Notes: generated from the letters alone by a model not told the origin. Shown: positions 7,698-17,100, counted from the first letter of the stretch. The stretch is DNA of 55,074 nucleotides from Candidatus Gastranaerophilales bacterium (GCA_944325595.1 CALVAQ010000012.1:1-55074), one strand, 5' to 3'. Numbers and translations: made by a program.

Positions 7698-8819
7698 TTA
7701 TACAGTTCTGTTTATTTCTTTTTGAAGATAGCTGTATTTCGGATAATAGGTCTCAGGATCTTCTTTTGCTGCTTTGATTTCGTCCTGACATTTTACAAAC
7801 AAATCTGCAAGTACAGGGTCAAACTGCGTACCGGCACAACGCTGAATTTCCGAAATAGCTGTTTCATGAGAAAGAGCCTTTCTGTATGAACGGGTAGAGG
7901 TCATGGCATCATAAGTATCTGCCAGAGCAATTATACGACCGGATATGGGTATTTCTTCTCCTTTGAGCCCGTTCGGATAACCTTTTCCGTCCCATCTTTC
8001 GTGATGGGTTCTGAGCCAATTTGAAATTACCGTAAGCTTTTTGATACCCATAAGCATCTTTTCAGCCTGAGCAGGATGAGATTTCATTACCTCATATTCT
8101 TCATCCGTAAGTCTTCCGGGCTTACAAAGAATTTTTTGAGGAATACCAATTTTACCTATGTCATGAAGCAAACCGGCTGTTTCTATTTCTTCGAGTGTTG
8201 TATCATCAAGATTCAGTGCTTTTGCCAGAATAAGTGAATACATTGTAACCCTGAGCGAATGACCGTGAGTGTAAGGGTCTTTTGCATCAAGTGCTGATGC
8301 AATGAGTTTTATTGTTTTGTAGAAAAGTTCTCTCAAATCCTTGAGAATAACCGTTTTGTTGTTTACCAAATCAAATTTTTGAATACCTGTTTCAATAGTC
8401 AGTTTGAGTTCTTCGGGGTCAAACGGTTTGACAATATACTGGTATAAATGGCAGTCATTTATGGAATCTACAATTGCATCTACATCAAGATGTCCGGTGA
8501 GAAGGATTTTTACAATATCAGGATACTCTCCCGTAACCCTTTTCAAAAATTCCGTACCTTCCATTTCCGGCATTTTTTGGTCGCTTACAATAAGCGCTAT
8601 CTCGTTTCCTTTGCCCTCCACGATTTCAAGAGCTTCCTTTCCGTTTGAAGCCGTAAGAATATTGTAGTCGTTTCGAAGAGTTCTTCTCAAAAGCTGAAGA
8701 TTATTCACCTCATCATCGACGAGCAAAATAGTATGTTTTTCGTTCTTTTGTTTTAACTGCAGGATTTCTCCGAGACTTTCTTCAAAAGAATCTTCTTTTA
8801 ACAATCCGTAATTTTCCAT
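7698..8819 (-). CDS. Response regulator with HD-GYP c-di-GMP phosphodiesterase domain
   Basis: 373 residues. A receiver domain spans about residues 29-150 with the phospho-acceptor Asp80 (VSDQKMP), Thr108 and Lys131 (VKPF). An HD-GYP domain spans about 175-350 with HD at 219-220 (LLHDIGKIG) and HHERWDGKGYP at 272-282, all intact. HD-GYP proteins hydrolyse c-di-GMP in the cytoplasm, so phosphorylation of the receiver probably controls c-di-GMP breakdown. No histidine kinase is adjacent. It is monocistronic and convergent with accB. Confidence 0.92.
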   Translation of the reverse strand: MENYGLLKEDSFEESLGEILQLKQKNEKHTILLVDDEVNNLQLLRRTLRNDYNILTASNGKEALEIVEGKGNEIALIVSDQKMPEMEGTEFLKRVTGEYPDIVKILLTGHLDVDAIVDSINDCHLYQYIVKPFDPEELKLTIETGIQKFDLVNNKTVILKDLRELFYKTIKLIASALDAKDPYTHGHSLRVTMYSLILAKALNLDDTTLEEIETAGLLHDIGKIGIPQKILCKPGRLTDEEYEVMKSHPAQAEKMLMGIKKLTVISNWLRTHHERWDGKGYPNGLKGEEIPISGRIIALADTYDAMTSTRSYRKALSHETAISEIQRCAGTQFDPVLADLFVKCQDEIKAAKEDPETYYPKYSYLQKEINRTV

Positions 8820-8983
8820 ACATACACCATATTACTCTTTTTCTTTCGACAATTTCCAGCAAAAACTTTATGCTTTTTCTGACAATGTTTACAAAAGTTA
8901 AAGAAAAATCATTCTTGCTTATTATATATTATTTTTAGAATAATTAAAATATGAAAAACAGATGAAAAACAGGTGTAAATAAA

Positions 8984-9415
8984 ATGTATTTAAAGCAATA
9001 TGAACATGGCAGAACATTTATTTCAAAGCTTGGTTACAATTGTGACCTGCTTGAAGAATTAAATAAAATTTGTGTTGATGAAAACATAAAAGCCGGTTCT
9101 ATTAGTCTTATCGGAGCTGTTTCGAGTCTGAAACTGGCTTTTTTTGATCAGGTCACAAAAGAATACATAAACACAACCTATGCATATGACGAACCGATGG
9201 AAATAGTTTCTTGCAGCGGAAATATCTCCGTAAAAGACGGAAAACCATTCTGTCATGTACATTTGATTGCAGCAGACAGAAAAGGTAAATGTATAGGCGG
9301 GCATCTTGTTCAAGGCACGGCAATATACGCCGGCGAGGCTGTTATTCAGGAATATCTGGGCGAAGACCTCGTCCGTGAACTTGATGACGAAACAAAGCTG
9401 ACTTTGTGGAAATAA
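8984..9415 (+). CDS. PPC/DUF296 domain protein
   Basis: 143 residues forming a single PPC (plants and prokaryotes conserved, DUF296) domain. Diagnostic features are the FCHVHLIAADRKGKCIGGHL segment with its HxH pair and GGHL, and the following GEAVIQEY. In plants the domain is linked to AT-hook DNA-binding proteins; bacterial stand-alone members form trimers and are poorly understood. A role in DNA binding or regulation is possible but unproven. AGGTG lies nine bases before the ATG. A dispersed repeat begins three bases after its stop. Confidence 0.85.
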   Translation: MYLKQYEHGRTFISKLGYNCDLLEELNKICVDENIKAGSISLIGAVSSLKLAFFDQVTKEYINTTYAYDEPMEIVSCSGNISVKDGKPFCHVHLIAADRKGKCIGGHLVQGTAIYAGEAVIQEYLGEDLVRELDDETKLTLWK

Positions 9416-9417
9416 AT

Positions 9418-9680
9418 CTAATCTAGTGTCGCAGTTGCCGCCGGCTGTCTTGAAATCAGACGCTACGGAAAACTCAATGTTTCCCTTCGCTATGGCACTG
9501 GGTTCGGCTTTGCCTCACACGGCGTGCCAGTCTGATTTCGCTCATCGCAGCCGGCACCTGCTCACCTTTGACTTCTTTTGCCTGAATCTTTGATTCAGTG
9601 CAAAATGTCTTCACGAAAAGTGAACAAATGATGCTCAAAAATTTTGCTCACGTTCCTTATCGCAAAATTTTCTCGGACAA
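9418..9680 (+). repeat. Dispersed intergenic repeat, 263-bp copy
   Basis: A copy with both family ends: left CTAATCTAGTGTCGCAGTTG at 9418 and right CTTATCGCAAAATTTTCTCG at 9656. Between them, 9495-9529 holds a structured core (on the minus strand beginning GGCACGCCGTGTGAGGC and ending CCCAGTGCC) that recurs at 6796-6830 and, with four mismatches, at 47764-47798. About 110 bp (9420-9529) align with the 47.8 kb copy. No open reading frame of note is inside. It occupies most of the 388-base gap before the CDF fusion gene; the remaining 120 bases are A/T-rich promoter sequence. Confidence 0.75.
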
Positions 9681-9803
9681 CTTTTTTAATGTTTTAATAT
9701 ATCTTTTTTAATTTTTCATATTTTTTGGTATTCAACACGTCTCTATTGCATATATCAAATATTCTCGGTATTATATATACTGTTAAAGCTATAAGGATAA
9801 AAA

Positions 9804-11711
9804 ATGTCATCTGACAGTAACAACCTTGATTTAAAAAACGAAACTCAGGATATAGAAAATAACGACAGCATTACAGATGAATATTCCAAAGAGGAGATGA
9901 GCTGTCTTGAAAGAGAAAAAGTAGACAATTCCAAATTCATGGCTGTCATAAAAGCTCTGATAGCAAACCTTGGTATTGCTCTTGTCAAATTGATTTGTTT
10001 CTTCTTCTCTTCCAGTTCGGCAATGCTGGCTGAAGCAATTCACTCAGGTGTAGACTCTTTTAACAGCATATGTCTTCTTGTCGGAATAAAAAGAGGTTCC
10101 AGACCTGCCGACAATGCACATCCGTTCGGTTACGGGCTTGAGGCAAATATCTGGGCAATGTTTGCTTCTATTTTAATGCTTGGCGGTACTTTCGTCGCTA
10201 TATATCATGGTTTTGAAAAACTTATCCAAGCCCATGATGCCAGCGATTTGCTTTTGCACTACAATGCAATAGCAATTGCTCTTTTGTGCAGTATCTGTTT
10301 TGAAGCCTGGGCGGTTGTCAGTGCATCAAAAGCAGTTTTGCATGAGGTAGGTATTGAGGAAAAAAATCCCGTAAAAGAATTTTTCCGCTCAATTAAATAC
10401 ATAAGAGAAATAAAAAGTCCGACAACAAAATTTGTCTGGTATGAAGATACTGCAGCCTTCACAGGTGTAGTTGTGGCTTTTGCCGCATTGACCATAGCAA
10501 AATTTGTTATGCCTGACGGACTGGCATATGTGCCTGATGCTATTGCATCTATCATAATCGGTACTATTTTGCTTTTCCTTGCTCTGTATCTTTTGAAAAA
10601 TAACGTAAGCAGTTTGACTGTTCAGTCCGCCGAGCCGGATGTCGAAGAAAAAATCAAACAGGTAGCTTCAACTATCCACGGCATTACGGATGTTGTCGAA
10701 TTGAAAACAATCGATTTAGGCTCATCCGGATTGATTATCAATATGACAATCGAAGTTGACCCGGAAACACAGATGAAAGATGCTGATGACATTGCGGATA
10801 TGTTAGAGCGCAAAATCAAAAAAGAAGTTAAAAATATTACTCATATTACAATTGAACTTCAGGCTCATGATGCAGAGGATAACTGGGAAGAAAAATTCTA
10901 CAAACTCATCAAAGAAGGTGAAAAAATAGAAACTATTGACAGCCATGAAGCCAAAATGCTTTCAAACTTTTTTGGTTTTGCAAACACTGTTGTAAAAGAA
11001 ATAATGGTACCCAGAACAGAAATTTTCATGATTAATGCACAGGAAAATATAAATACTCTTGCTGATTCAATAATAAGCTCCGGTCATACAAGAATTCCCG
11101 TATACAGAGACAATGTTGATAATATTATCGGTATAATAAACGCTAAAGACGTATTGAAAGTAATCAAAAACAACAACATAGATGAGAATTTCTCAATCGA
11201 ATCACTTGCAAGAGAGATACTTATTGTGCCGGAAAACAAATTTATTTCAGACTTGTTGAGTGACCTTACATCTTCAAAAAACCAGATTGCGGCTGTTGTT
11301 GATGAACATGGCGGTATTGCGGGTATCGTAACCATTGAAGATATTATTGAAGAAATTGTCGGAGAAATATACGACGAATTTGACAAAGTAGAAACACCCG
11401 AGGTTGTGAGAATTGACGACAACACCCTCAATGTTTCTTGCAAAATGGATATCGAAGATATAAACAAAAGATTTGACCTCGATATTCCTAATGAAGATTT
11501 TCAGACTCTGGGCGGATACGTTTTTGGTCTTCTCGGCAGAGAACCGGAATTAAACGATGTTATTGAAGACAAAAATATTACATATACAATTCTTGAAATC
11601 GACGGCAGAAGAATTTCCAGAATTAAAATGTTTAGAGAGACACCGTTTGTTGATTTAGCTCTTGCGGAAGAACAAGAACAGCCTGAAAAACAAGAAAATA
11701 ATCAGGAATAG
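9804..11711 (+). CDS. CDF cation transporter fused to CBS pair and CorC/HlyC domain
   Basis: 635 residues in one uninterrupted frame. Residues about 45-270 are a cation diffusion facilitator membrane domain of the ZnT9/SLC30A9 type, with the HxxxD pair His80/Asp84 (AEAIHSGVDS), HPFGYG at 106-111 and WYEDTAAFTG at 212-221. Residues 275-355 fit the CDF cytoplasmic domain. Residues 397-520 are a CBS pair beginning VVKEIMVPRTE and ending TIEDIIEEIVGEI. Residues 530-610 are a CorC/HlyC domain with TLGGYVFGLLGR. The C-terminal half is normally found in CorC or attached to a DUF21/CNNM membrane domain, so its attachment to a CDF exporter is unusual. It probably moves a divalent metal under nucleotide or metal control by the CBS pair. 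AAGGAT precedes the ATG. Confidence 0.9.
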   Translation: MSSDSNNLDLKNETQDIENNDSITDEYSKEEMSCLEREKVDNSKFMAVIKALIANLGIALVKLICFFFSSSSAMLAEAIHSGVDSFNSICLLVGIKRGSRPADNAHPFGYGLEANIWAMFASILMLGGTFVAIYHGFEKLIQAHDASDLLLHYNAIAIALLCSICFEAWAVVSASKAVLHEVGIEEKNPVKEFFRSIKYIREIKSPTTKFVWYEDTAAFTGVVVAFAALTIAKFVMPDGLAYVPDAIASIIIGTILLFLALYLLKNNVSSLTVQSAEPDVEEKIKQVASTIHGITDVVELKTIDLGSSGLIINMTIEVDPETQMKDADDIADMLERKIKKEVKNITHITIELQAHDAEDNWEEKFYKLIKEGEKIETIDSHEAKMLSNFFGFANTVVKEIMVPRTEIFMINAQENINTLADSIISSGHTRIPVYRDNVDNIIGIINAKDVLKVIKNNNIDENFSIESLAREILIVPENKFISDLLSDLTSSKNQIAAVVDEHGGIAGIVTIEDIIEEIVGEIYDEFDKVETPEVVRIDDNTLNVSCKMDIEDINKRFDLDIPNEDFQTLGGYVFGLLGREPELNDVIEDKNITYTILEIDGRRISRIKMFRETPFVDLALAEEQEQPEKQENNQE

Positions 11712-11830
11712 ATTTTATCATTTACAATTCCTGTTTTGTAAAGTTGTAACTCTTTACACGGCTTAATTTTCTTGTAAAAGATATTTTTTGCATGTAAAAT
11801 ATTACTGTTAAAGATTTTGGATAATTAATA

Positions 11831-11941
11831 ATGGAATTTTTCAGAAAAAACCAAAAACTGATAGTAGGAATAATTGCCGTTTCATTTTTATTGTTTATGT
11901 TTGCACCGATTTTGATTGCATTTGTTGCAGGCAAACAATAA
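11831..11941 (+). CDS. Small single-span membrane peptide (36 aa)
   Basis: A short open frame, MEFFRKNQKLIVGIIAVSF then a hydrophobic stretch ending FVAGKQ. Basic residues precede one clear membrane-spanning segment (about residues 11-32), as in a small inner-membrane protein. It lies 120 bases after the CDF fusion and 48 before the peptidase. The ribosome binding site is weak (TTTGGA further upstream), so translation is not certain. Confidence 0.45.
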   Translation: MEFFRKNQKLIVGIIAVSFLLFMFAPILIAFVAGKQ

Positions 11942-11989
11942 ATTTTAAAACAGCATAGTTGAATTTGAAAAAGACAGGTACCTTTATTT

Positions 11990-13132
11990 ATGCCCAAATT
12001 GCATTTGGAACATAAAAAAATGAGCCTTACTTTTAAAATATTAAAGGCTTTTTTTATAATATTTTTGCTAATCTCTTTTGCACCGGAGGCTATATGTTCT
12101 CAGAGCCATATTGAAAAAAAGAGAAAAGAGACACACGCAAAAGTACTGCGTTTTAAAAGATTGGAATCTATTGAAACCAACAAACTATACAAAAATCAGC
12201 AGCGTCTTGAACATGCTCAAAAAAGCCTAACCTCAACAAAAAAACAATACAAAAATGCGGAAGAACAACTTGCGGAAGCGGAAAAAAACCTCAATGAAAC
12301 AATGCAAGAGTATTCAGCTTCTGAGTTTCAGGCAAAAAACCGTGTCAGACAAATATACAAAAAGCAGAGAAGAGGTTTGTTTCAACTGCTTTTGTCCACA
12401 ACAGACATAAACACCTTTTTGGACAGAATATACTATCAGAATATAATCACCAAAAAAGACAAAAAGCGGCTTGCTTTTCTTAAAGAAAAATCAAGAAGAA
12501 TTGCCCTTTTAAGAAATCAAATTGAACAGCAAAAAACAATTATTGCCTATTCAATTAAGAATATAAACGCCCAGCAGCAGTACATTCAAGGCGCAATCAG
12601 CCAGAACGAAAGTTCTATTCAGAAATACAGAACAAACAGAGCATACTATGAAAAAGCGGAAAGAGAACTCGCAAAACAATCGGAAGCTCTGGGCAAAATG
12701 ATTAGCAAAAACACTCAAACCACAACAGTAAAAGTAGTGTCAGGTTTTATGAAGCCTATAGCCGGTCCTATTACCTCTCCTTTCGGATACAGAGTTCATC
12801 CGATATTTAAAAGAACAATATATCACTCAGGTATTGATATCGGAGGCATAAACGGCGGAAAAATAAGAGCATCAAATACAGGAAAAGTTCTTTATGCCGG
12901 CTGGTACGGCGGATATGGAAAAGTTGTAATCATTGACCACGGACGTATCAACGGTCAGCCGACAACAACACTTTATGCACATATGTCAGGTTATATTGTA
13001 AAACCCGGACAAAATGTTACAAAAGGTCAAGTTATCGGCTATGAAGGCTCAACCGGCTACAGTACGGGACCTCACTGCCACTTTGAGGTTCGTGTAAACG
13101 GAAAACCACAAAATCCGCTAAATTATATATAA
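11990..13132 (+). CDS. M23-family murein peptidase with coiled coil (EnvC-like)
   Basis: 380 residues. An N-terminal signal peptide (hydrophobic stretch about residues 20-35) sends it to the periplasm. Residues about 40-235 are a long charged coiled coil, and the C-terminal 110 residues are a LytM/peptidase M23 domain with HSGIDIGG, LYAHMSG and GPHCHFEVR, which carry the zinc ligands. It should cut peptidoglycan cross-bridges or recruit amidases during division, as EnvC does; the zinc residues look intact, so it may be catalytic. An in-frame ATG at 12020 would give a shorter, more typical signal peptide and is an alternative start. Confidence 0.88.
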   Translation: MPKLHLEHKKMSLTFKILKAFFIIFLLISFAPEAICSQSHIEKKRKETHAKVLRFKRLESIETNKLYKNQQRLEHAQKSLTSTKKQYKNAEEQLAEAEKNLNETMQEYSASEFQAKNRVRQIYKKQRRGLFQLLLSTTDINTFLDRIYYQNIITKKDKKRLAFLKEKSRRIALLRNQIEQQKTIIAYSIKNINAQQQYIQGAISQNESSIQKYRTNRAYYEKAERELAKQSEALGKMISKNTQTTTVKVVSGFMKPIAGPITSPFGYRVHPIFKRTIYHSGIDIGGINGGKIRASNTGKVLYAGWYGGYGKVVIIDHGRINGQPTTTLYAHMSGYIVKPGQNVTKGQVIGYEGSTGYSTGPHCHFEVRVNGKPQNPLNYI

Positions 13133-13156
13133 TATAATTAAGTAAAAGGTAAATCG

Positions 13157-15199
13157 GTGAACAAAAAATTATTCATATCTTTAATATTTACATTTTTCTT
13201 GGCACTCTGTGCCGGATCCGTTTTTGCTGCCGAAACTCTTGATATACCCCAGAATACAAACATAAAAGAAACAGCCGGACAGCCAGAAGAAAAAACCGAA
13301 GAGCCCAAAGTTGAAGAAAAAGAAACAACAAAAAAAGAAGAACAAAATATTTCTTCAAAAGAAGAAATAAAAGAAGAAACAAAAGAGAAAAAATTTTTTG
13401 CAAAAACCAAAAAAGACGAAAAAAACGATGAAAACTCTTCACAGGAAGCAACAGAAGTTATTGTTGACAGTGAAACAATAGAATATTTTCCCGAAAGACA
13501 CGAGTTTGAAGCAGTCGGAGATGCAAAAGTATCTTTTCCGAGCGAAAATTCGGTTCTTTATGCGGACAAACTTGTATTCAACCATGATACAAATTATGTC
13601 AAAGGATACGGCAATGTCGTACTCGTAAAAGAAGGTCAAAAAATTAACGGTGAATATATCCAAGTTGACCTTAACGAAAACAATGCCATGATGACACACC
13701 CTGTTTTAAACCACATGATGATTAAAATAAGGGCAAAACAGGGTATTGTCTGTGATGCAAAAACAGAAGCCATAGAGGGAAATGTTACATTTAACGACAA
13801 AGTTCATTACAAATTTACATCCAAACCTATCTTTGGTTTTGACAAACCAATGATGGATGAAGTTATACCGAAATATTTTTATGTAAAAGAAAAATATGAC
13901 AACAGATGGAGACTAAAAGCAAAAACCATTGTCATTGACAGCTACAAAGACAGAGATATTGCAACACTAAAAAATGCAGATATTTATGTAAAAGATACCA
14001 AAATAGCCTCTGCCGGAAAAATGAGACTCTATACCGACAAAGAGCAGGAATATATTGAAACAAATATGCTTGAACTCGGTTCTATGAGAAACTTTGGTGC
14101 ATTTGTTTCTCCGGGTATAGTTTTCCAAACACCAAATTCTTCCACATTAAAAATCGGACCGGCTTTGACTTATGGTGAAAGCGAACTCGGTGTCGGTGCC
14201 ATGGGTCGTTTTTTAACTGACAAAAACAGAACCGCTTTCGGCTGGTCGAGTTCTCATGACAAATTTGTTGTCAGAGGTGAACAGGAACTCACTGAAAACT
14301 TGAGCTTGCAATACGGTATAAATTCTTATATGAACAACTTCTTCCTTGGAGGAAGAATGCCGAAATACGGTTTTCAATTTATTCATCACAAAGATTACAA
14401 AATTGATGATTTGGATATAACTTTCCAAAACAGATATATCGGCGGTTATTTTAAAGACTGGGACAGTGATTTTTCGACCACAAAATTTGCTTGGCAGACA
14501 TCAACGGGAAAATCATTGTTCAAATATACAAATACGGACAGAAAATTTGCTATGGATTTTGGCTTAAACGTCCAGACTCACGCCGCTTTGTATGGAACAG
14601 GTGATACAATGGGTATCGTCAGAGCCGGCCCGTATTTGAAAACACAATATCGTTCATGGCAGCAGTATCTTGGATATTTCCAGGGCGGACAGGGCGGTCA
14701 GACACCGTTTTACTTCGACCAGAACTTCTATGGTCGTTCCAGTGTTGTTATCGGTGAATCTTTGAGAATTTGCAAATATCTGACACTTATGTACAGTGCA
14801 ACCATAGTTGTCTCAAACGATACACCGAACGACAAAATGCTGCAGGAAAACAGATTTTATTTTGTAATAGGTCCGGATGACTTAAAATTTCTCATCGGAT
14901 ACGATGCATATCGTCAAAATGCGACTATGGGCTTTTCTATGAATGTAGGAGCGGAAAATTCGGATGTTGAGTTCAAACGCCTCATTTTGAATGACCCTGA
15001 CCAGATAGGCAAACATTCCGAAAGAGAAAAACAGAGAATGGCGAATGAAAAGAGAAAAGCGGAAGAAGAAAAGAAAAAGAAAGCCATGGATCCTATGAAC
15101 AGATCCGTTAAGGATTACGACGACTACAACCCGAGCTTTAATATGATGCCGGGCGGCACAATGCTCACGCCTTCTCTTATCAGACCTCCGGGAATGTAA
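13157..15199 (+). CDS. LptD/OstA-like outer-membrane LPS-assembly protein
   Basis: 680 residues with a GTG start (AAAGG upstream) and a clear signal peptide ending SVFA. Residues about 30-95 are a low-complexity Lys/Glu-rich linker. Residues about 98-300 form an OstA/LptA-like beta-jellyroll (DSETIEYFPERHEFEAVGDA, VLYADKLVFNHDTNYVKGYG), and the remainder up to about 620 looks like beta-barrel strands with alternating aromatics. In Gram-negative bacteria this family inserts lipopolysaccharide into the outer membrane. A charged C-terminal extension of about 60 residues follows the last strand, which is unusual for a barrel. It begins 24 bases after the M23 peptidase, probably in the same operon. 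Confidence 0.8.
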   Translation: MNKKLFISLIFTFFLALCAGSVFAAETLDIPQNTNIKETAGQPEEKTEEPKVEEKETTKKEEQNISSKEEIKEETKEKKFFAKTKKDEKNDENSSQEATEVIVDSETIEYFPERHEFEAVGDAKVSFPSENSVLYADKLVFNHDTNYVKGYGNVVLVKEGQKINGEYIQVDLNENNAMMTHPVLNHMMIKIRAKQGIVCDAKTEAIEGNVTFNDKVHYKFTSKPIFGFDKPMMDEVIPKYFYVKEKYDNRWRLKAKTIVIDSYKDRDIATLKNADIYVKDTKIASAGKMRLYTDKEQEYIETNMLELGSMRNFGAFVSPGIVFQTPNSSTLKIGPALTYGESELGVGAMGRFLTDKNRTAFGWSSSHDKFVVRGEQELTENLSLQYGINSYMNNFFLGGRMPKYGFQFIHHKDYKIDDLDITFQNRYIGGYFKDWDSDFSTTKFAWQTSTGKSLFKYTNTDRKFAMDFGLNVQTHAALYGTGDTMGIVRAGPYLKTQYRSWQQYLGYFQGGQGGQTPFYFDQNFYGRSSVVIGESLRICKYLTLMYSATIVVSNDTPNDKMLQENRFYFVIGPDDLKFLIGYDAYRQNATMGFSMNVGAENSDVEFKRLILNDPDQIGKHSEREKQRMANEKRKAEEEKKKKAMDPMNRSVKDYDDYNPSFNMMPGGTMLTPSLIRPPGM

Positions 15200-15278
15200 C
15201 TTAATTTTTAGAATAAAAGCAGAAAAAAAAACATTTGTAGTATAATGTAGAAAAAATTGACAAGGGGAATATATTTAA

Positions 15279-16142
15279 ATGACTCTAAAAGATTGGTTTG
15301 AAACCAGAAAGGAAGAACAACAGGCAGCACGCCCCGTCGACCCCAAAATCGATGATTTTGTAGGCAAACTCTGGGTAAAATGCTACAACTGCAATGCCCA
15401 GCTTCCGAGAAAAGAACTTGAACACCATATGATGGTCTGCCCGCAGTGCGGTTATCATTTCAGAATAAATGCAAGAACAAGAATTGCTCAGCTTTTTGAT
15501 GAAGGCACATTCACTGAATATTTTGAGAACATAACACCTTCTGATCCGCTTGATTTTGTGGACACAGAGCCTTACAAAGAACGCCAGCAAAAAGCCAGAG
15601 AAAAAACAAATCTCAATGATGCCGTCGTAACAGGCATCGGCAAAGTCAACGGTGAAGAAATTGCCTGTGCAATCATGGATTTTGAATACATGGGCGGTTC
15701 TATGGGAAGCGTTGTCGGTGAAAAAGTTACAAGAATCATCGAAGAAGCACTTAAAAAGAATCTTCCCGTAGTGACAATCACTGCTTCAGGCGGAGCAAGA
15801 ATGCAGGAAAGTGCTCTTTCTTTGATGCAAATGGCAAAAACCAGCTGTGCCGTAGCAAAATTAAATGATGCAAAACTCTTGTACATAAACATTTTGACAG
15901 ACCCGACTTTTGGCGGAGTCACAGCAAGTTTCGGTACAATTGGTGATATTATCATTGCAGAGCAGGGTGCAAGAATAGGCTTTGCAGGAAGACGTGTTAT
16001 TGAACAAACAATCAGACAAAAACTCCCTGCGGATTTTCAGACTGCCGAATATCTGATGAAACACGGACAGCTTGATATGATAGTTAAAAGAAGCGAACTC
16101 AAAGAAACTCTCGCAAAAATTTTGAAACTACACAGACATTAG
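15279..16142 (+). CDS. accD: Acetyl-CoA carboxylase carboxyltransferase, beta subunit
   Basis: 287 residues. The N-terminal zinc ribbon is visible as CYNC (about 35-38) and CPQC (about 54-57), followed by the crotonase-like transferase domain with MGGSMGSVVGEK and ASGGARMQE. With AccA it moves the carboxyl group from carboxybiotin on AccB to acetyl-CoA to give malonyl-CoA. accA follows after 10 bases and prmA after that, forming one operon. Confidence 0.96.
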   Translation: MTLKDWFETRKEEQQAARPVDPKIDDFVGKLWVKCYNCNAQLPRKELEHHMMVCPQCGYHFRINARTRIAQLFDEGTFTEYFENITPSDPLDFVDTEPYKERQQKAREKTNLNDAVVTGIGKVNGEEIACAIMDFEYMGGSMGSVVGEKVTRIIEEALKKNLPVVTITASGGARMQESALSLMQMAKTSCAVAKLNDAKLLYINILTDPTFGGVTASFGTIGDIIIAEQGARIGFAGRRVIEQTIRQKLPADFQTAEYLMKHGQLDMIVKRSELKETLAKILKLHRH

Positions 16143-16152
16143 GATTTTGAGT

Positions 16153-17100
16153 ATGAAACTTGATTTTGAAGAACCTATAACAAAAATTGAAGAAAAAATA
16201 GAAGAACTGAAAAAAATGAGCGAAGAATCAGGCATGGATTTATCAAAAGAGATTGAAAACTTTGAAAACCAGTCTCACGAATACAAAAAAGAACTGTATG
16301 AAAACCTCAAACCTGTTCAAAAATTGCAGATTGCCAGACATCCGAATCGTCCGAACTTTTTTGATTACATAAATCTCATTACGGAAGATTTTGTAGAAAT
16401 GCACGGTGACAGAGAAGGTACGGATGACAGAGCAATTGTAGGCGGGGTTGCCAGAATAAATGACATTCCGGTTATGATTGTCGGAACGGTTAAAGGTAAA
16501 TCAACAAAAGAAAACCTTGTATACAATTTTGGTATGCCTCAGCCGGAAGGCTACAGGAAAGCGCTCCGTCTGTTTGAACACGCAAACAGATTCGGTCTTC
16601 CTATAGTTACTTTGATTGACACTCCCGGCGCATATCCCGGTATCAAAGCTGAAGAACACGGTCAGGGTATTGCCATTGCAGTAAATCTTAAAGAAATGGC
16701 AAAGCTGGAAGTTCCTATCATTGCTGTTATCACAGGTGAAGGCTGTTCCGGAGGTGCGCTTGGTCTGGCTGTAGCAAATAAAGTCCTTGTTTTGGAACAT
16801 GCTTATTACACTGTAATCTCTCCTGAAGGCTGTGCTTCTATTCTCTGGCGTGATGCTTCAAAATCCGCTGAAGCTGCAGAAGCTCTCAAAATTACAGGAC
16901 CGGATTTGTTGAAATACAATATAATCGACGGAATCGTAAAAGAACCCTTAGGCGGAGCTCACTACGACTATGAAGCAATGGGTGAAGAACTCAAAAAAGA
17001 ACTGCTTGCAGCGCTTGATGAGTACAAAAACATGACACCTCAGCAGCTAAAAGATGACAGATATAACAAATTCAGAAGAATGGGAGTTTTTAACTCTTAA
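16153..17100 (+). CDS. accA: Acetyl-CoA carboxylase carboxyltransferase, alpha subunit
   Basis: 315 residues from the ATG at 16153, chosen because AGGA at 16141 sits eight bases before it; an in-frame TTG six bases earlier has no room for the binding site. The N-terminal helices (FEEPITKIEEKIEELK) and the core motifs RPNFFDYI, HGDR, GRKxK-like GTVKGKSTKEN, DTPGAYPG and GEGCSGGAL match the family. Partner of AccD in malonyl-CoA synthesis. Its stop overlaps the prmA start by one base. Confidence 0.96.
   Translation: MKLDFEEPITKIEEKIEELKKMSEESGMDLSKEIENFENQSHEYKKELYENLKPVQKLQIARHPNRPNFFDYINLITEDFVEMHGDREGTDDRAIVGGVARINDIPVMIVGTVKGKSTKENLVYNFGMPQPEGYRKALRLFEHANRFGLPIVTLIDTPGAYPGIKAEEHGQGIAIAVNLKEMAKLEVPIIAVITGEGCSGGALGLAVANKVLVLEHAYYTVISPEGCASILWRDASKSAEAAEALKITGPDLLKYNIIDGIVKEPLGGAHYDYEAMGEELKKELLAALDEYKNMTPQQLKDDRYNKFRRMGVFNS

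Noticed and set aside
13188..13451. Minus-strand frame opposite the LptD Lys/Glu linker
   Set aside because: Low-complexity Phe/Leu-rich shadow of the plus-strand AAA/GAA codons.
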